From NCBI GenBank assembly GCA_028873845.1, contig JAPPNO010000073.1, positions 1-64,000 on the forward strand: 64,000 nt of DNA. The letters are read 5' to 3'. Shown here one piece after another: positions 1-10,207 of the stretch. The notes under the pieces are model-generated. The model searched no databases and had not been told where the DNA came from. It worked only from the letters and a program-made list of their open reading frames with translations. The position numbers were made by a program, and so were the translations under genes. Source of the stretch: Gemmatimonadota bacterium (GTDB lineage Bacteria > Gemmatimonadota > Gemmatimonadetes > Longimicrobiales > Gaopeijiaceae). Each line of letters starts with the position of its first letter. The stretch's first letter is position 1.

Positions 1-114
1 AGTTAGACTTACGTGATCTCCTGCCGGGATTTGCGCTTCACTTGCTCTGTCGGGCCGACAACGCGCGACGAGGGGCGAATGGCGGTGCTGTATCTCATGA
101 ACTTGTCCATTGGG

Positions 115-2685
115 TTATCGGTATCGAACCAGCCTCCACTCCACCCGCGCATCTCCCTCGGTCACCTCCAGGTGTACGCTTCCCCCGATGCCCCGGGGGT
201 CGTCGACCATGAAGTAGTAGTTTCCGCCCTCCGCCGACTGGCCTCCGGTGGCGAGTCCCCCGCCCATGCTGATCGTCTCCCAGGGCTCGAAGTACTGCCA
301 TGCCCGGCGGACGAACGGAATATCGTACTCCGGAAGCCCTCCGCGGTCGTCGAGCGCAAAGGAGACCATCCAGTCCAGCCGCGACTCGAAGGGATCCCAG
401 CCCGGCACCACTTCGCGCATGCGCTCGATGAGTCCCGGGCCCTTGCCGCGAAGGTCCCAATAGTTCCAATCGGTGAAATAGTGCCCGTACCAGTCCTCGG
501 CGGCACCGCCTATGACTCGCCGCGTTGCGGATGCGTAGGACTGGCCATGGTTGAAAACGAGACGGGTTACGAGAAACCTCAGGTACGGGTGGCTCTCCCG
601 GTAGCCGGCGAGGAAATCCCCGTACCAGGGCATTCGCAGGCGGAGGCCGCGCAAGGGCACCTCGGCATTCCAGTTCGCATTCAGCGGGGTATTGGTCGCG
701 AGCCTGCTGTTCTCGTCGGCGAACCAGTTCGCGATCCCCTCGCTGGACCATGGTCCCACGAACCCGGGCAGGTTGCGCCGGTCCCACGCGTGCGCCAGCT
801 CATGGGCGGCCAGATTGTGGTACCACCCCTTGTCGCCCCAGTCGGCGGCGCGCATGTGCACGGTGGTCGTGGTCCGCTCGCCGTCGATGTTGTGAATCAT
901 CACTCCCGTGCTCGCGTCATCGCTGCCATCGTTGTACATGACCACCATCTGCTCGTTTTTCGTGTTGGTGATCGGCACGCGCGGCCCGAACACGGTCTTG
1001 TACAGGTCCTGCACCTTCTCCGACCCCAGCCAGGTCATGATCTCGTCGAACTCGGCGACCCGGTCGGCGGTCCATATCGAATCCATGTCCTCCTTGAACA
1101 CCGCGAAGACGACGTTGGGCGGATAGAGCGCGACCACGCGGAAGACCCCCACGCGATCGTCGTTCGTGTACCATCGGAACTCGTCGCCCACCTTCCACTT
1201 TTCCGTCCGCGTGTCCAGGCCCTCCAGCGAGTCGCTCTGCGCCCAGTACACGCCCTCGTGAAGCCTGGGGGGCGCGGGGTGCCGGGAATCCTCCACATGG
1301 GGTGGGTCGACCCGCCTGAGGCTTCGACGCGGAGACGGCTGGACCGTGCGGTCCGTCACCTCGATCGTGTACGGCGCCCCGCCCCCGTACGAGACGGGGC
1401 TGGGTGCATATCGGGAAGCGTCGATGGCACTCCTTTCCACGCCGGCCAGAACGTAGGCCGCACCCGGCTGGGCCCAGAGACGGACACACGAATCAGCCCC
1501 GCCGATCCGGAACGACTCGCCCGGCTCGAGCACCGCGACCGGTCCGGCAAGCCTGTTAACCGTTGCCGGTCCCGGGATCTGTACGCCGAGTACCTCGACC
1601 GGCCCCGTCCCCACCGGGTCCCCAGCACACTCGCCCCCATTGAGCGGCGACGGCATGAAGCGCATTTCCACGCTGTCTCCGAAGGCCTCGAGGGCCGGCT
1701 CTCCTCCCACCCGGAAGGCCGGCAGCGCGATGCGGTCCACGGCATACCCCCGCACCGTGACAACGTCGCTGTTGGGCCAATCCCGCTGCTCCAGAGACAA
1801 TATGAACGGGTGGGGCGGCGCCACCTCGACGAGAAACCCCCTCACACGCTCGCCGCCGACCGTCGGATCGATACGCTCGGAGCCGGGGCCCAGCACCTCG
1901 ACGACCACTCCCGCGGGGGACTCGCGGCGGCTCACCTCGGCGACGGGCATTTCGGGCAGCCAGCGGGATTCCGCCGCCGTGTAGCTCCAGTTCTGTCCGT
2001 CGGCATCGATCGGCACCACGACGGTCGTGTCCAGCGTCTGAACCGGGATGCGGATCACCGTCTCCGTCACCACGAGGGCGCTGCCCGCAATGCCGTCCAC
2101 GGTTGCGGTGATCCGTGTCTCTCCGTCACCCACTGCGGTCACGACTCCGTTTGCGTCCACCGTCGCGACCAGGGGGGCGCTGCTCTGCCAGGTTGGCTCG
2201 ATGTCCGCCACCGGATGACCGTTGGCGTCCGCGGCGGTTGCGGTGAACATCGCCGTCTCGCCGACGGCATAGAAGGTGTGAAGAGCGGGGGACACGGTGA
2301 CCGTAGCGGCCACCTGGCGCACCGTGACCCGTGCGGTGCCGCTCAACTGTTCGTACGATGCGCGCACCGTGCCCGTGCCGTTGCCGACTGCGGTTGCGAG
2401 GCCGGCGGCGTCCACGGTGAAGACATCCGTGTTGTCGCTCGTCCAGGTGACGGTGCCATTGAACGCGGCCCCGTACTGGTCGGTCAGCGTCGCGGTGAAG
2501 GTCTGGGTGTCTCCGATGGACGCAAAGGAAGCCGAAGCCGGGGAGATCGAGATTGCGACTGCCCGGGGAGGGTCCGGCTCCACTGGCGGGGGGTCGCCAC
2601 CGCAGGCCGCGAGCAGTCCCAGGGTCACCAGGGCCAGCCACCCCGAGAGAGAGCTGGCCGCCCGCCCCGCTGACATCAACACCAT
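115..2685 (-). CDS. Lipoprotein with Big2/Ig-like repeats and a HExxH metallopeptidase domain
   Basis: An 856-residue protein that begins with a hydrophobic stretch ending in a lipobox (LLAAC, Cys28), so it is probably anchored to a membrane on the periplasmic or outer face. Residues about 42-205 hold two Big2-like repeats, seen as GxxTxTAT-type motifs and repeated 'TAVGxG' ends. The C-terminal half carries HELAH at residues 628-632, followed about 20 residues later by SSEGIANWFADE. This is the arrangement of a gluzincin zinc peptidase (two His ligands, catalytic Glu and a downstream Glu ligand). The initiator could also be Met4 at 2676. The Ig-like part probably projects the peptidase from the envelope. 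The substrate is unknown. The next gene on the same strand is a broken metallopeptidase lipoprotein, so the two may have been functionally related. Confidence 0.85.
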   Translation of the reverse strand: MVLMSAGRAASSLSGWLALVTLGLLAACGGDPPPVEPDPPRAVAISISPASASFASIGDTQTFTATLTDQYGAAFNGTVTWTSDNTDVFTVDAAGLATAVGNGTGTVRASYEQLSGTARVTVRQVAATVTVSPALHTFYAVGETAMFTATAADANGHPVADIEPTWQSSAPLVATVDANGVVTAVGDGETRITATVDGIAGSALVVTETVIRIPVQTLDTTVVVPIDADGQNWSYTAAESRWLPEMPVAEVSRRESPAGVVVEVLGPGSERIDPTVGGERVRGFLVEVAPPHPFILSLEQRDWPNSDVVTVRGYAVDRIALPAFRVGGEPALEAFGDSVEMRFMPSPLNGGECAGDPVGTGPVEVLGVQIPGPATVNRLAGPVAVLEPGESFRIGGADSCVRLWAQPGAAYVLAGVERSAIDASRYAPSPVSYGGGAPYTIEVTDRTVQPSPRRSLRRVDPPHVEDSRHPAPPRLHEGVYWAQSDSLEGLDTRTEKWKVGDEFRWYTNDDRVGVFRVVALYPPNVVFAVFKEDMDSIWTADRVAEFDEIMTWLGSEKVQDLYKTVFGPRVPITNTKNEQMVVMYNDGSDDASTGVMIHNIDGERTTTTVHMRAADWGDKGWYHNLAAHELAHAWDRRNLPGFVGPWSSEGIANWFADENSRLATNTPLNANWNAEVPLRGLRLRMPWYGDFLAGYRESHPYLRFLVTRLVFNHGQSYASATRRVIGGAAEDWYGHYFTDWNYWDLRGKGPGLIERMREVVPGWDPFESRLDWMVSFALDDRGGLPEYDIPFVRRAWQYFEPWETISMGGGLATGGQSAEGGNYYFMVDDPRGIGGSVHLEVTEGDARVEWRLVRYR

Positions 2686-2997
2686 GGTCCAATCTCCCGC
2701 TCTTGGCGCTGTGGGTTACGATAGCAAATGGAAAACAGTAGTTGTGTATCCTCTTTTGTCTTGTGGACGTGATCAACGTGGCATGTCCGCCATAGTGGGG
2801 CAAGGTGATGTTCCCGACCGTCGGGATCTGTTCCATACCACCCAGTCATGCGCACCTCGCGGAGGATGGTGGACTCCCGGCCGGTCTCGGCTATTCGAGC
2901 ACCGGTGCATCCGCAGGGGCGATGCGATCCCCCAGTGTTATGTATCGTACGCTTTACAGAACTGTAAATTGCAGTATACGGTTGTGATCGACAAAGC
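2686..2997. other. Intergenic region upstream of the 115-2685 lipoprotein
   Basis: About 310 bases with no convincing gene. It should hold the promoter of the leftward lipoprotein gene. It is locally AT-rich around 2935-2990, where a perfect short palindrome lies; this is listed separately. Confidence 0.5.
2953..2968. promoter_or_regulatory. Perfect 7-bp-arm palindrome, operator-like
   Basis: TTTACAG and CTGTAAA form perfect inverted arms separated by AA, inside an AT-rich patch of an otherwise GC-rich region. The size and symmetry suit a dimeric repressor site. It lies 3' of the broken metallopeptidase gene and 5' of the leftward lipoprotein gene. No regulator can be assigned. Confidence 0.3.
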
Positions 2998-5900
2998 TCA
3001 TCGCCAGGCTTCCCTGTCCGGGATTCCCCGGCTGAACCGGAGGATGAACTCCGTTCCGGGTAAGAGGAGGGACACCGCGTCAGCGTGGGTCCTCGTGCCC
3101 GGGGGAAGGTCGTCCAGAATGGCGACAACCTGCCCCGTAACCCGGTCGCGCAGGACCGCCATGGACCGTTCGCTGTCGCCGTCCAGGGTGACCGAATCGC
3201 CGGACCCGGAAAGCGTGATGCTCGCGAGGCGTTACCATCCCTCCCGGACCGGCAGTGCGAACACGAAGGCCGCCGCGCCCTCACCGTCCGCCACCACCGG
3301 CATGTCGAACGAGACGGAGAAGAGTTCGCGGCCGGCGCCGTCTCTTCCGACGAGGCGGTGGTCACCGGTTCCGGGCGGCAGCGACGGCGGCGCGTCCAGG
3401 GCGAATGCCGGCTCGAGGAACAGCTCGCCGTCCTCTCCGATGCCCCCCCACACCAGCAGCGACCTGACCGGCGGACGGGACCTCTCCGCGATCGTGTCCC
3501 CCAGGCTTGCCCGGTAGCGGAGTGCGTTCGTGAAGTGGAAGTCGCTGATCCATCTAGGCCGGCAGTAGCCCATCAGGTCGCGGGTGTCGGGTTCGATCAG
3601 TTTCGTTCCATCCCATCCCCAGGATCCGATCCGTCCCCCCTCGTAGGGATATGCCGGGTCTCCGTCCACGTAGCAGGGTGCATGCAGCAGGCTCAGGTTG
3701 TGGCCGAACTCGTGCGCGATCACCGTCGCGTCGGGTATCGAGAAGGTCGACTTGCCGGGGACGAATCCCACTCCGGCGATTCCGCCGCCGACTTAGCTCA
3801 TCGTCCCCATGTAGTACTCGCTGCCGCCCTCCGCGACGCGAATGGCCTCGGTCTGCATGAGGAGCGTGATCGGATGGTTGCTCGAGGTGGCCACGGGATC
3901 GTGCGCGGTGACGTCCACCGCGTTGACCGGGAGCAGGTCGTGCGTCTCGCGGAGAAGGCTGTGGCCGTCGGGGTCATCGGCGAGCGCGTTCACGGTGGCG
4001 ATGATCGAACTGTCGGGATTGGGACTCCAGAGGAACGGGATCGCCATGATGTCGAAAAGGGCCACCGGGTACACTTCCACCTTCAGCCGTCCGGTCGACG
4101 GGATACGGGTGGGAACGCCGAGGCCGGCATCGACCGGATCGACTTCGATCACCACCTCGAGCCCCGACCGGATCACTTCCGGCCCCACTTCCGCGTTGAC
4201 TTCGACAGGTCGCCTTCATGCACCTCCCTCGGGATCGGTCCCCCCTTTCCGGCGAGGCGTTGCGAGTGGATCTCGCTGCCGTCGGCGTAGAATCTCGCCA
4301 GGGCGCCGGGAATGTCCGCGTCGTTGGTCCCGGACGCGGTCGGGAACACCCTGAGCAGCGCCCCTTTGCCCGCCACCAGCGGAACGGGGTAGTCCCTCGA
4401 CTGCACCGCCTGAGTCAGGTACACGTTCCCGGCAACGTCGCACGTGCGGACTCTTCGTTTCCGGATCCCCCTCAGCCACGCCTGAAAGCCGGAATCCAGG
4501 GGAGCGCACAGTTCGGTGCCGCCGGTCGCCAGGGTATTGAGGTTGGACAGGTCCGTCAGTTCGGCGGGAAGCTCACCGGACATGTCGGTGTTATTCGAGA
4601 CCGTCAGTTCCATGAGCTCCGCCAGGCCGCCGAGCCCGGGCGGGACCGGGCCGCTCAACTCGTTGCCGGCCAGCTGGAGGATCCGGAGGTTTTCCAGGTC
4701 GCCGAGCTCCGGCGGAAGCGCACCGATGAGTCTGTTCCCGTCGAGTGTCATGTTCTCAAGGGCGCCGAGTTTGCCGAGCTCCGGCGGAATCTCCCCGGTG
4801 AGTTCGTTGCCGGGCAGTATGAGTTCCACGAGGTTTTCCAGCCTCCCGAGTTCCGCCGGGATCTCCCCCGTCAGCCTGTTCTCGTAGCGGTGAATGGCCA
4901 GCGTCCTGAGGCTGGAGAGGTTGCCGAACTCCGACGGAATCGGGCCGCTCAGCCGGTTGACACTGAGGTCGAGCCGCTCAAGCTTGTCCAGCTTGCCGAG
5001 TTCCGGCGGCAATGGGCCGGTGATCTCATTCAATTCGAGGCGCAGGTCCCGGAGGTTGACGGCGTCCCCGAGCTCCGCGGGAAGCGGGCCCTCGATCCTG
5101 TTCCAGTAGAGCCAGACGCTAGTCAGGTTGGCGAGGTTGCCGATCTCCGGCGGAAGCGGGCCCGTGAACTCGTTGAAGCTCGCCCAGATGTCCCGGAGTT
5201 CAGTCAGGTTGCCGATCTCCGCGGGGATCGGGCCGCTCAGGTCATTGGAGAACAGCCTCAACTGCCGAAGTGCGGTCAGGTTGCCGATCTCGGGCGGGAT
5301 CTCCCCCGTCAGCCGATTGAGTCCGAAAGACAGGTAGTCCAGCTCGCTCAGGTTGCCTATCTCGGGTGGGATTTCTCCTTCGATCCTGTTGAAGCCGAGC
5401 TCCAGGGACTGGAGTTTGCTCAGGTTCCCCAACTCGGGCGGAATCGTCCCGCTCAGGTTGTTCTCCCAAAGGTCCAGACGGGTCACCTTTCCTGCGGATA
5501 CCTCTACGCCGAACCACTGATCGAGAGGCCTTTCGCTCATCCAGTTGGCGCTGTTCGCCCAGTCGTCCCCGTTGGTCGCATTGTAGAGTGCCGCCAGGGC
5601 ATCGCGGTCCGACGGAATCACGGTAACCGTGAAGCTCTGGGAGACGGACAGGCCGCCCGGGTCGGTGGCCGTGACGGTCGCCGTGGCCGTCCCGAGGCTC
5701 ACCGGCATCACCTCGACCGCGGCGTTCGACACCGACAGGAGCAGTACCGCGGAATCAGAGGATGCAGCCGTGTAGGCCAGAGCGTCCCCGTCGGGGTCGG
5801 TGAAATACAGGGACATGTCCAGCGTGACGGGTTCGCCGTTGCCGATCTTGTCCAGGGAGATGGAGGCGGCGATCTCGGGTGAGCGGTTCGGAACGGTCAC

Positions 5901-6269
5901 CGTGAAGTTCTGCGAGACGGACAGGCCGCCCGGGTCGGTCGCGGTGACGGACGCCGTGACCGTTCCCTGCGCTTCCGCAACCACGGTCAGGGTGGCGCCC
6001 GACACGACCAGAGACACGAACTGGCTGTTCGAGGAAGCGGCGGCGTAGGTCAGGGGGTCCCCGTCCGGGTCGCTGAAGTGCGCGGACATGGGTATCTGGA
6101 TGCGATCGCCACGCGAGAGATCCTGGTCCGGGATCGGGGCGGTGGATACCGGCGCCTGGTTGGGGGGAACCGGGTCCTGGCAGGCCGCCAGCGGAATCAG
6201 CAGGAGTAAGTACGCGGCGAGAGGGCGGCGGTGCGGCCGCCTCGGGACGCGACGCGGGCGCAACAGGGC
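2998..6269 (-). pseudogene. Broken LRR / M66-like metallopeptidase lipoprotein (three lesions)
   Basis: The start is the Met at 6269, which puts a hydrophobic segment and lipobox (IPLAAC) at the N-terminus. The next regions are two cadherin-like Ig repeats ('DPDGDPLTY' motifs), about fourteen leucine-rich repeats of the 'IPPELGNL' type, and a peptidase region with HEFGHNLSLLH, a metzincin-like zinc motif. The reading frame changes near 4200 (VHEGDLS in one frame continues as VEVNAEVGPEV in another). In-frame TAA stops follow at 3793-3795 (GTMS*VGGG) and 3232-3234 (REGW*RLAS). The same frame remains coding-like to a TGA at 2998-3000, ending FSRGIPDREAWR. The intact protein would be about 1090 residues. 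Three independent lesions make an assembly error unlikely but not impossible. Confidence 0.8.
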
Positions 6270-6443
6270 CATCGCGCCGGGCAGCGACGGACAGCGAGTC
6301 CCTGGCGTCCTGAAATGCAGACTGCGGCGAGCGCTTTTCGATGCGGATGTGAGGAGTGCCACGCAACTGTCTCCCGGCGGTGTAGGGTGTTACCGGTTCC
6401 CTCCGGCCCTTTGGCGACGGAATGGTGATTATGGCGACCATCC

Positions 6444-6473
6444 GACGATAATGGGGTGCATTATGACGATAAT
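6444..6473. promoter_or_regulatory. 21-bp-spaced direct repeat upstream of the LRR lipoprotein
   Basis: GACGATAAT occurs at 6444-6452 and again at 6465-6473, exactly two helical turns apart. It lies about 175 bases upstream of the broken LRR-peptidase gene in a short intergenic region. This spacing is typical of tandem activator or repressor half sites. No factor is identifiable. Confidence 0.25.
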
Positions 6474-6516
6474 ACCGCGACCCTGATGAGACCCACGTTC
6501 GATCTCGAAGGCCGCG

Positions 6517-7197
6517 CTACGCTCTTCCGGCCTGGGACGTAGGTCCGGTCCGCCGATACGCCCTCAGGATCCCCACCGCCGGCGTCAGCCGCTGCCCCTC
6601 ATACGGCGCAGAGTGAATCGCCCGCACCACCTCCATCCCCGCCACCACCCTGCCAAAGGCCGCGAACCCCTGCCCGTCCGCGTTGCGCATCCCGCCGTAG
6701 TCGAGCGAAGGCTGGTCTCCGATGCAGATGAAGAAGCTGTGCGTGGCCGTGCCCGGTCCCGCCCGCGCCATCGAAATCGTGCCGTCGCGGTGCGTGATGC
6801 CGGTCTCGCTGGTGCGCTCGAGGTCGATCGGGGGGAATGCGGGGATGGCTGCATCGCGATTGCGGCCGGCCTGGATGACCGCGATCCGGATCGGGTCGTC
6901 GGGCTGGTTGTCCGCGTGGACGGTGCGGTAGAAGGAACCGCCCTCGTACTGGCCGTCGTCGACGTAGCGGAGGAAGTTGGCGGCGGTGACGGGAGCCCGG
7001 TCCACGTCGATTTCCAGTTCGAAGGAGCCGAGGTCCGTTTCGAAGACGACCCGCACGGAATCGCTCGTCACGGGTGCGATGAGCGGGAGGCCGGAGGTTC
7101 CGAAGGGAAGCAGGAAGAGGAGGGTGGTCAGTGTCCGCCGGGTCGCCGGTTGCCGGGACCGGCGCGGCGGCGGTGGCCGCGTTTCGGATCTTCGCAC
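6517..7197 (-). CDS. Cyclophilin-type peptidyl-prolyl cis-trans isomerase
   Basis: A 226-residue protein with a short hydrophobic N-terminal segment (TLLFLLPFGTSG), so it is probably exported. The fold is cyclophilin: 'VVFETDLGSFELEID' start, 'APVTAANFLRYVDDGQY', 'GSFYRTV' at the active-site Arg position, 'TISMARAGPGTATHSFFI' and a 'GFAAFGRVVAGMEVV' end. It would isomerise X-Pro bonds of exported proteins. The GTG at 7197 was chosen because GGGGGA lies just upstream. The longer reading from 7317 would overlap the divergent oxidoreductase gene. A TTG at 7209 is an alternative. Confidence 0.85.
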   Translation of the reverse strand: MRRSETRPPPPRRSRQPATRRTLTTLLFLLPFGTSGLPLIAPVTSDSVRVVFETDLGSFELEIDVDRAPVTAANFLRYVDDGQYEGGSFYRTVHADNQPDDPIRIAVIQAGRNRDAAIPAFPPIDLERTSETGITHRDGTISMARAGPGTATHSFFICIGDQPSLDYGGMRNADGQGFAAFGRVVAGMEVVRAIHSAPYEGQRLTPAVGILRAYRRTGPTSQAGRA

Positions 7198-7301
7198 TCT
7201 GTCCCCCAATCTTTGCCGACCCTCTCGGCACAGGCTTACGTTGTCGGGCCATCCCGGGCGCCATGTGCCCGCAGTCCCCAGCCCTCCAAGGCAGCCGAAC
7301 C

Positions 7302-8708
7302 ATGAGTGAAGAAGCAAGGTCCGGTCCCGAGCCCACCGCCGCCAGTAGCCGGCGGAAGTTCGTCAAGTCCGTCGCAGCCGGTTCGGCGCTGGCTGCGGGA
7401 TTCCCCTCCCTGCTGTCGGCCGCGCCGCGGGGTTCCGGCCGGCGGACGCTGAGCCGCGAAACGCACAACCGGCAGGTCCCTCCCTCCGACCGCATCGGCC
7501 TCGGGGTTATCGGCGCGGGGGGCATGGGAATGGCCGATGTGTCGACCGCGCTGCGCATTCCCGGGGTTGAGCTCGTGGCCGCGTGCGACATCTTCGACGG
7601 CCGCCTCGACGCGGCCCGGGAGCGCCACGGCGCGGATCTGTTCACCACGCGCGACTATCGCGAAGTCCTCGCCCGGGACGACATCGACGCGGTCATCGTG
7701 GGCACGCCCGATCACTGGCACCAGCCGATCTCGGTGGACGCGCTCGGCGCCGGGAAGGCCGTGTACTGCGAGAAGCCGATGGTGCACGACATCGCCGAGG
7801 GCCGCGACCTGATCCGCGCCGAGGAGGAGTCGGGCAAGGTCTTCCAGGTGGGCAGCCAGGGGATGAGCTCGCTCGGCAACGAGAAGGCGAAGGAGTTGTA
7901 CGAGGCCGGGGCGATCGGCGAGCTCAACTACGCCGAGGGGTTCTGGGCGCGCAATGATCCGATCGGGGCGTGGCAATACCCGATTCCGGCGGGCGCGTCG
8001 GAGGACACGGTCGACTGGAAGCGGTTCCTGGGCCCCGCGCCCGACCGTCCCTACGACCCGCTCCGCGTCTTCCGCTGGCGCAACTACCGGGACTACGGCA
8101 CCGGGGTGGCGGGCGACCTGTTCGTCCACCTCTTCTCGAGCCTGCACTTCGTGGTGAGTTCGAACGGACCGACGCGGATCCAGGCGGCGGGCGGGCTGCG
8201 CTACTGGAAGGACGGGCGCGAGGTGCCGGATGTGCTGCTTGGGGTGTTCGACTATCCAGAGACCGGCACGCATCCGGGGTTCAACCTGTCGCTGCGGGTC
8301 AACTTCGTGGACGGGACATCGGGGAGCACCTATCTGCGCCTGGTGGGGAGCGAGGGCGCGATGGACGTGACGTGGACCGAGGTGATTCTGCGGAAGAACG
8401 TGGCGGTCGACCCGATGGACGCGTTTTCGCAGGAGAAGATGGCCGAGGCGGCGGCGGGCGAGGGGGGACTGCCCGCACGGGTGCGCATGCTGCCTCCCGC
8501 CGAGGCGCGCTACGAGGTGGAGCGCGGCTACCGCGGGGCGCACGTCGACCACTTCTTCAACTTTTTCGAGGCGGTTCGGGGTGGGCCGCCGGTGCTGGAG
8601 GACGCGGCCTTCGGGCTGCGGGCGGCGGCTCCGGCCCTGGCCTGCAACCTGAGCTACTTCGAGGACCGGATCGTGCGGTGGCATCCTGAGGGGATGAGGT
8701 TGGTCTGA
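7302..8708 (+). CDS. Tat-exported Gfo/Idh/MocA-family oxidoreductase
   Basis: A 468-residue NAD(P)-dependent oxidoreductase. The N-terminus has the twin-arginine motif SRRKFVKS followed by an Ala-rich hydrophobic stretch, indicating folded export. A Rossmann nucleotide-binding motif (GVIGAGGMGMADV) and the family EKP signature (CEKPMVHD) follow, then the C-terminal alpha/beta domain. Members of this family oxidise or reduce sugars and cyclitols, often at C3 of glycosides. Its stop codon overlaps the first ATG of the amine oxidase gene (TGATG), and a DUF1080 gene follows. This suggests one operon working on glycosides outside the cytoplasm. The ATG at 7302 puts the Tat motif about 15 residues in. 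Confidence 0.9.
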   Translation: MSEEARSGPEPTAASSRRKFVKSVAAGSALAAGFPSLLSAAPRGSGRRTLSRETHNRQVPPSDRIGLGVIGAGGMGMADVSTALRIPGVELVAACDIFDGRLDAARERHGADLFTTRDYREVLARDDIDAVIVGTPDHWHQPISVDALGAGKAVYCEKPMVHDIAEGRDLIRAEEESGKVFQVGSQGMSSLGNEKAKELYEAGAIGELNYAEGFWARNDPIGAWQYPIPAGASEDTVDWKRFLGPAPDRPYDPLRVFRWRNYRDYGTGVAGDLFVHLFSSLHFVVSSNGPTRIQAAGGLRYWKDGREVPDVLLGVFDYPETGTHPGFNLSLRVNFVDGTSGSTYLRLVGSEGAMDVTWTEVILRKNVAVDPMDAFSQEKMAEAAAGEGGLPARVRMLPPAEARYEVERGYRGAHVDHFFNFFEAVRGGPPVLEDAAFGLRAAAPALACNLSYFEDRIVRWHPEGMRLV

Positions 8709-8776
8709 TGGGTGGGACCGGCCGGGGATCGAGTGGCGGGCCACGGGAGGGCCGTGCCGGGGCCGAACCTCCGCGG

Positions 8777-10168
8777 ATGAACCGTCGCGACTTCTTCAAG
8801 GGAGCACTGGGCGCGGCAGGGGTTGTCCCCGGCGTTTCCGTCCTGCGGAGGCGCGGCGAAGTGTCCGGCGTCGGGGATCGTGGCGGCATTGACATCGCTT
8901 CCGCGCGGCGCGATCAGAGTGTCGTGATCGTCGGCGCCGGGGTCGCCGGCCTGGCCGCGGCGGGCGAACTGCGCGCCCGAGGATTCGACGATGTCGTCGT
9001 ACTCGAGGCGCGTGACCGGATCGGGGGACGCGTCTGGACGGACACCATCGGCGACGGTTTCCCGATCGATCTCGGGGCGTCCTGGATTCACGGGATCGAT
9101 GGGAACCCGATCACCGCCATCGCCCGGGAGAACGGCATCGCGACACACCGGACCGACTGGGGCAACGGCGCGTTCCACTACCACGAGGTCGGCGAGCCGG
9201 CGCGTTCCGCCCGGCGGGCGATGCGGGACTTCTGGAGGTTGGCCGAGGAGAATCCCGACATGAGCTTCCAGTCGGTCCGTGAGGAACTGGTGGCGAACAC
9301 GGACTTCAGCGAGGCGGACAGGCACTACCTGGACTACATGCTCACCACCGACGTCGAGAACGAATACGCCGCCGACCTGGGCGACCTCTCGTACCGGAGT
9401 GTCGATGGCGGGGGTGGCTTTCGGGGGGGAGATGTCGTCTTCCCGGGCGGCTACGGGCAGATCGTCGACGTGCTGGCGAGCGGTGTGACGGTCAGGACCG
9501 AACAGGCCGCGACCGGGATCGACCATTCCGGGTCGACGATCGTCGTGACGACGGCTGGCGGGGCGACCTTCGAGGCCGGCGGGGTCATCGTGACGGTCCC
9601 GCTCGGGGTGCTGAAGGACGGCTTCATCGCGTTTCGTCCGTCGTTGCCGGTCCGGAAGAGGGACGCGATCGCGAAGCTTGAAATGGGCGTGCTCAACAAG
9701 GCGTACCTGCTGTTCGACGACGTTTTCTGGGACAGGGAGGTCGAACGTCTCCAATACGTCAGCGCGGACGGGGGGCCGTGGGCGGAGACCATCAGCCTGT
9801 ATCCGTACATGGGGCAGCCGATTCTCGCGATGCTCAACTCGGCCGCGTACGGCACCGGGCTCGAGCAGCTCTCCGACCGCGAGGTCGTGGCGCGGGCCGT
9901 CGCGGCTCTCTCGAACATGTACGGGGACGTGCCGGCGCCCACGGACGCGCGCATCACCCGCTGGCGCTCGGATCCGTGGACGCACGGTTCCTATTCGTAT
10001 GTGCCGGCCGGATCCACCTTTGCGGAGCACGCCGCGCTGGGCGAACCCGTCGGCGACAAGTTGTTCTTCGCGGGTGAGGCAACAAGTGAGGACTATCCGG
10101 CGACCGTTCACGGTGCGTACCTGTCCGGCGTGCGGGCCGCCCGGCAGATCGCCGCCCCGGCCCCGTGA
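8777..10168 (+). CDS. Tat-exported FAD-dependent amine oxidase
   Basis: A 463-residue flavin amine oxidase. NRRDFFKG near the N-terminus is a Tat motif, followed by a GxGxxG dinucleotide-binding motif (VVIVGAGVAGLAAAGEL), 'RDRIGGRVWT', and the C-terminal FAD-contact motif 'LFFAGEATSEDYPATVHG'. These mark the monoamine/polyamine oxidase superfamily, which oxidises amines and reduces oxygen to peroxide. An upstream ATG at 8708 overlaps the stop of the preceding gene, but the ATG at 8777 places the Tat motif correctly. It sits between a sugar-type oxidoreductase and a DUF1080 gene. The true substrate is not deducible. Confidence 0.88.
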   Translation: MNRRDFFKGALGAAGVVPGVSVLRRRGEVSGVGDRGGIDIASARRDQSVVIVGAGVAGLAAAGELRARGFDDVVVLEARDRIGGRVWTDTIGDGFPIDLGASWIHGIDGNPITAIARENGIATHRTDWGNGAFHYHEVGEPARSARRAMRDFWRLAEENPDMSFQSVREELVANTDFSEADRHYLDYMLTTDVENEYAADLGDLSYRSVDGGGGFRGGDVVFPGGYGQIVDVLASGVTVRTEQAATGIDHSGSTIVVTTAGGATFEAGGVIVTVPLGVLKDGFIAFRPSLPVRKRDAIAKLEMGVLNKAYLLFDDVFWDREVERLQYVSADGGPWAETISLYPYMGQPILAMLNSAAYGTGLEQLSDREVVARAVAALSNMYGDVPAPTDARITRWRSDPWTHGSYSYVPAGSTFAEHAALGEPVGDKLFFAGEATSEDYPATVHGAYLSGVRAARQIAAPAP

Positions 10169-10207
10169 GGCTCCAAATCGTACACACACCATACTCATAC
10201 CATACTC

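Noticed and set aside
13-2673. Very long open frame on the + strand opposite the Big2/metallopeptidase gene
   Set aside because: High GC keeps antisense frames open. The translation has no domain structure, whereas the minus strand has a lipobox, repeats and HExxH.
4190-4215. Programmed frameshift in the LRR-metallopeptidase gene
   Set aside because: There is no slippery heptamer, and two further in-frame stops lie downstream, so decay is simpler.
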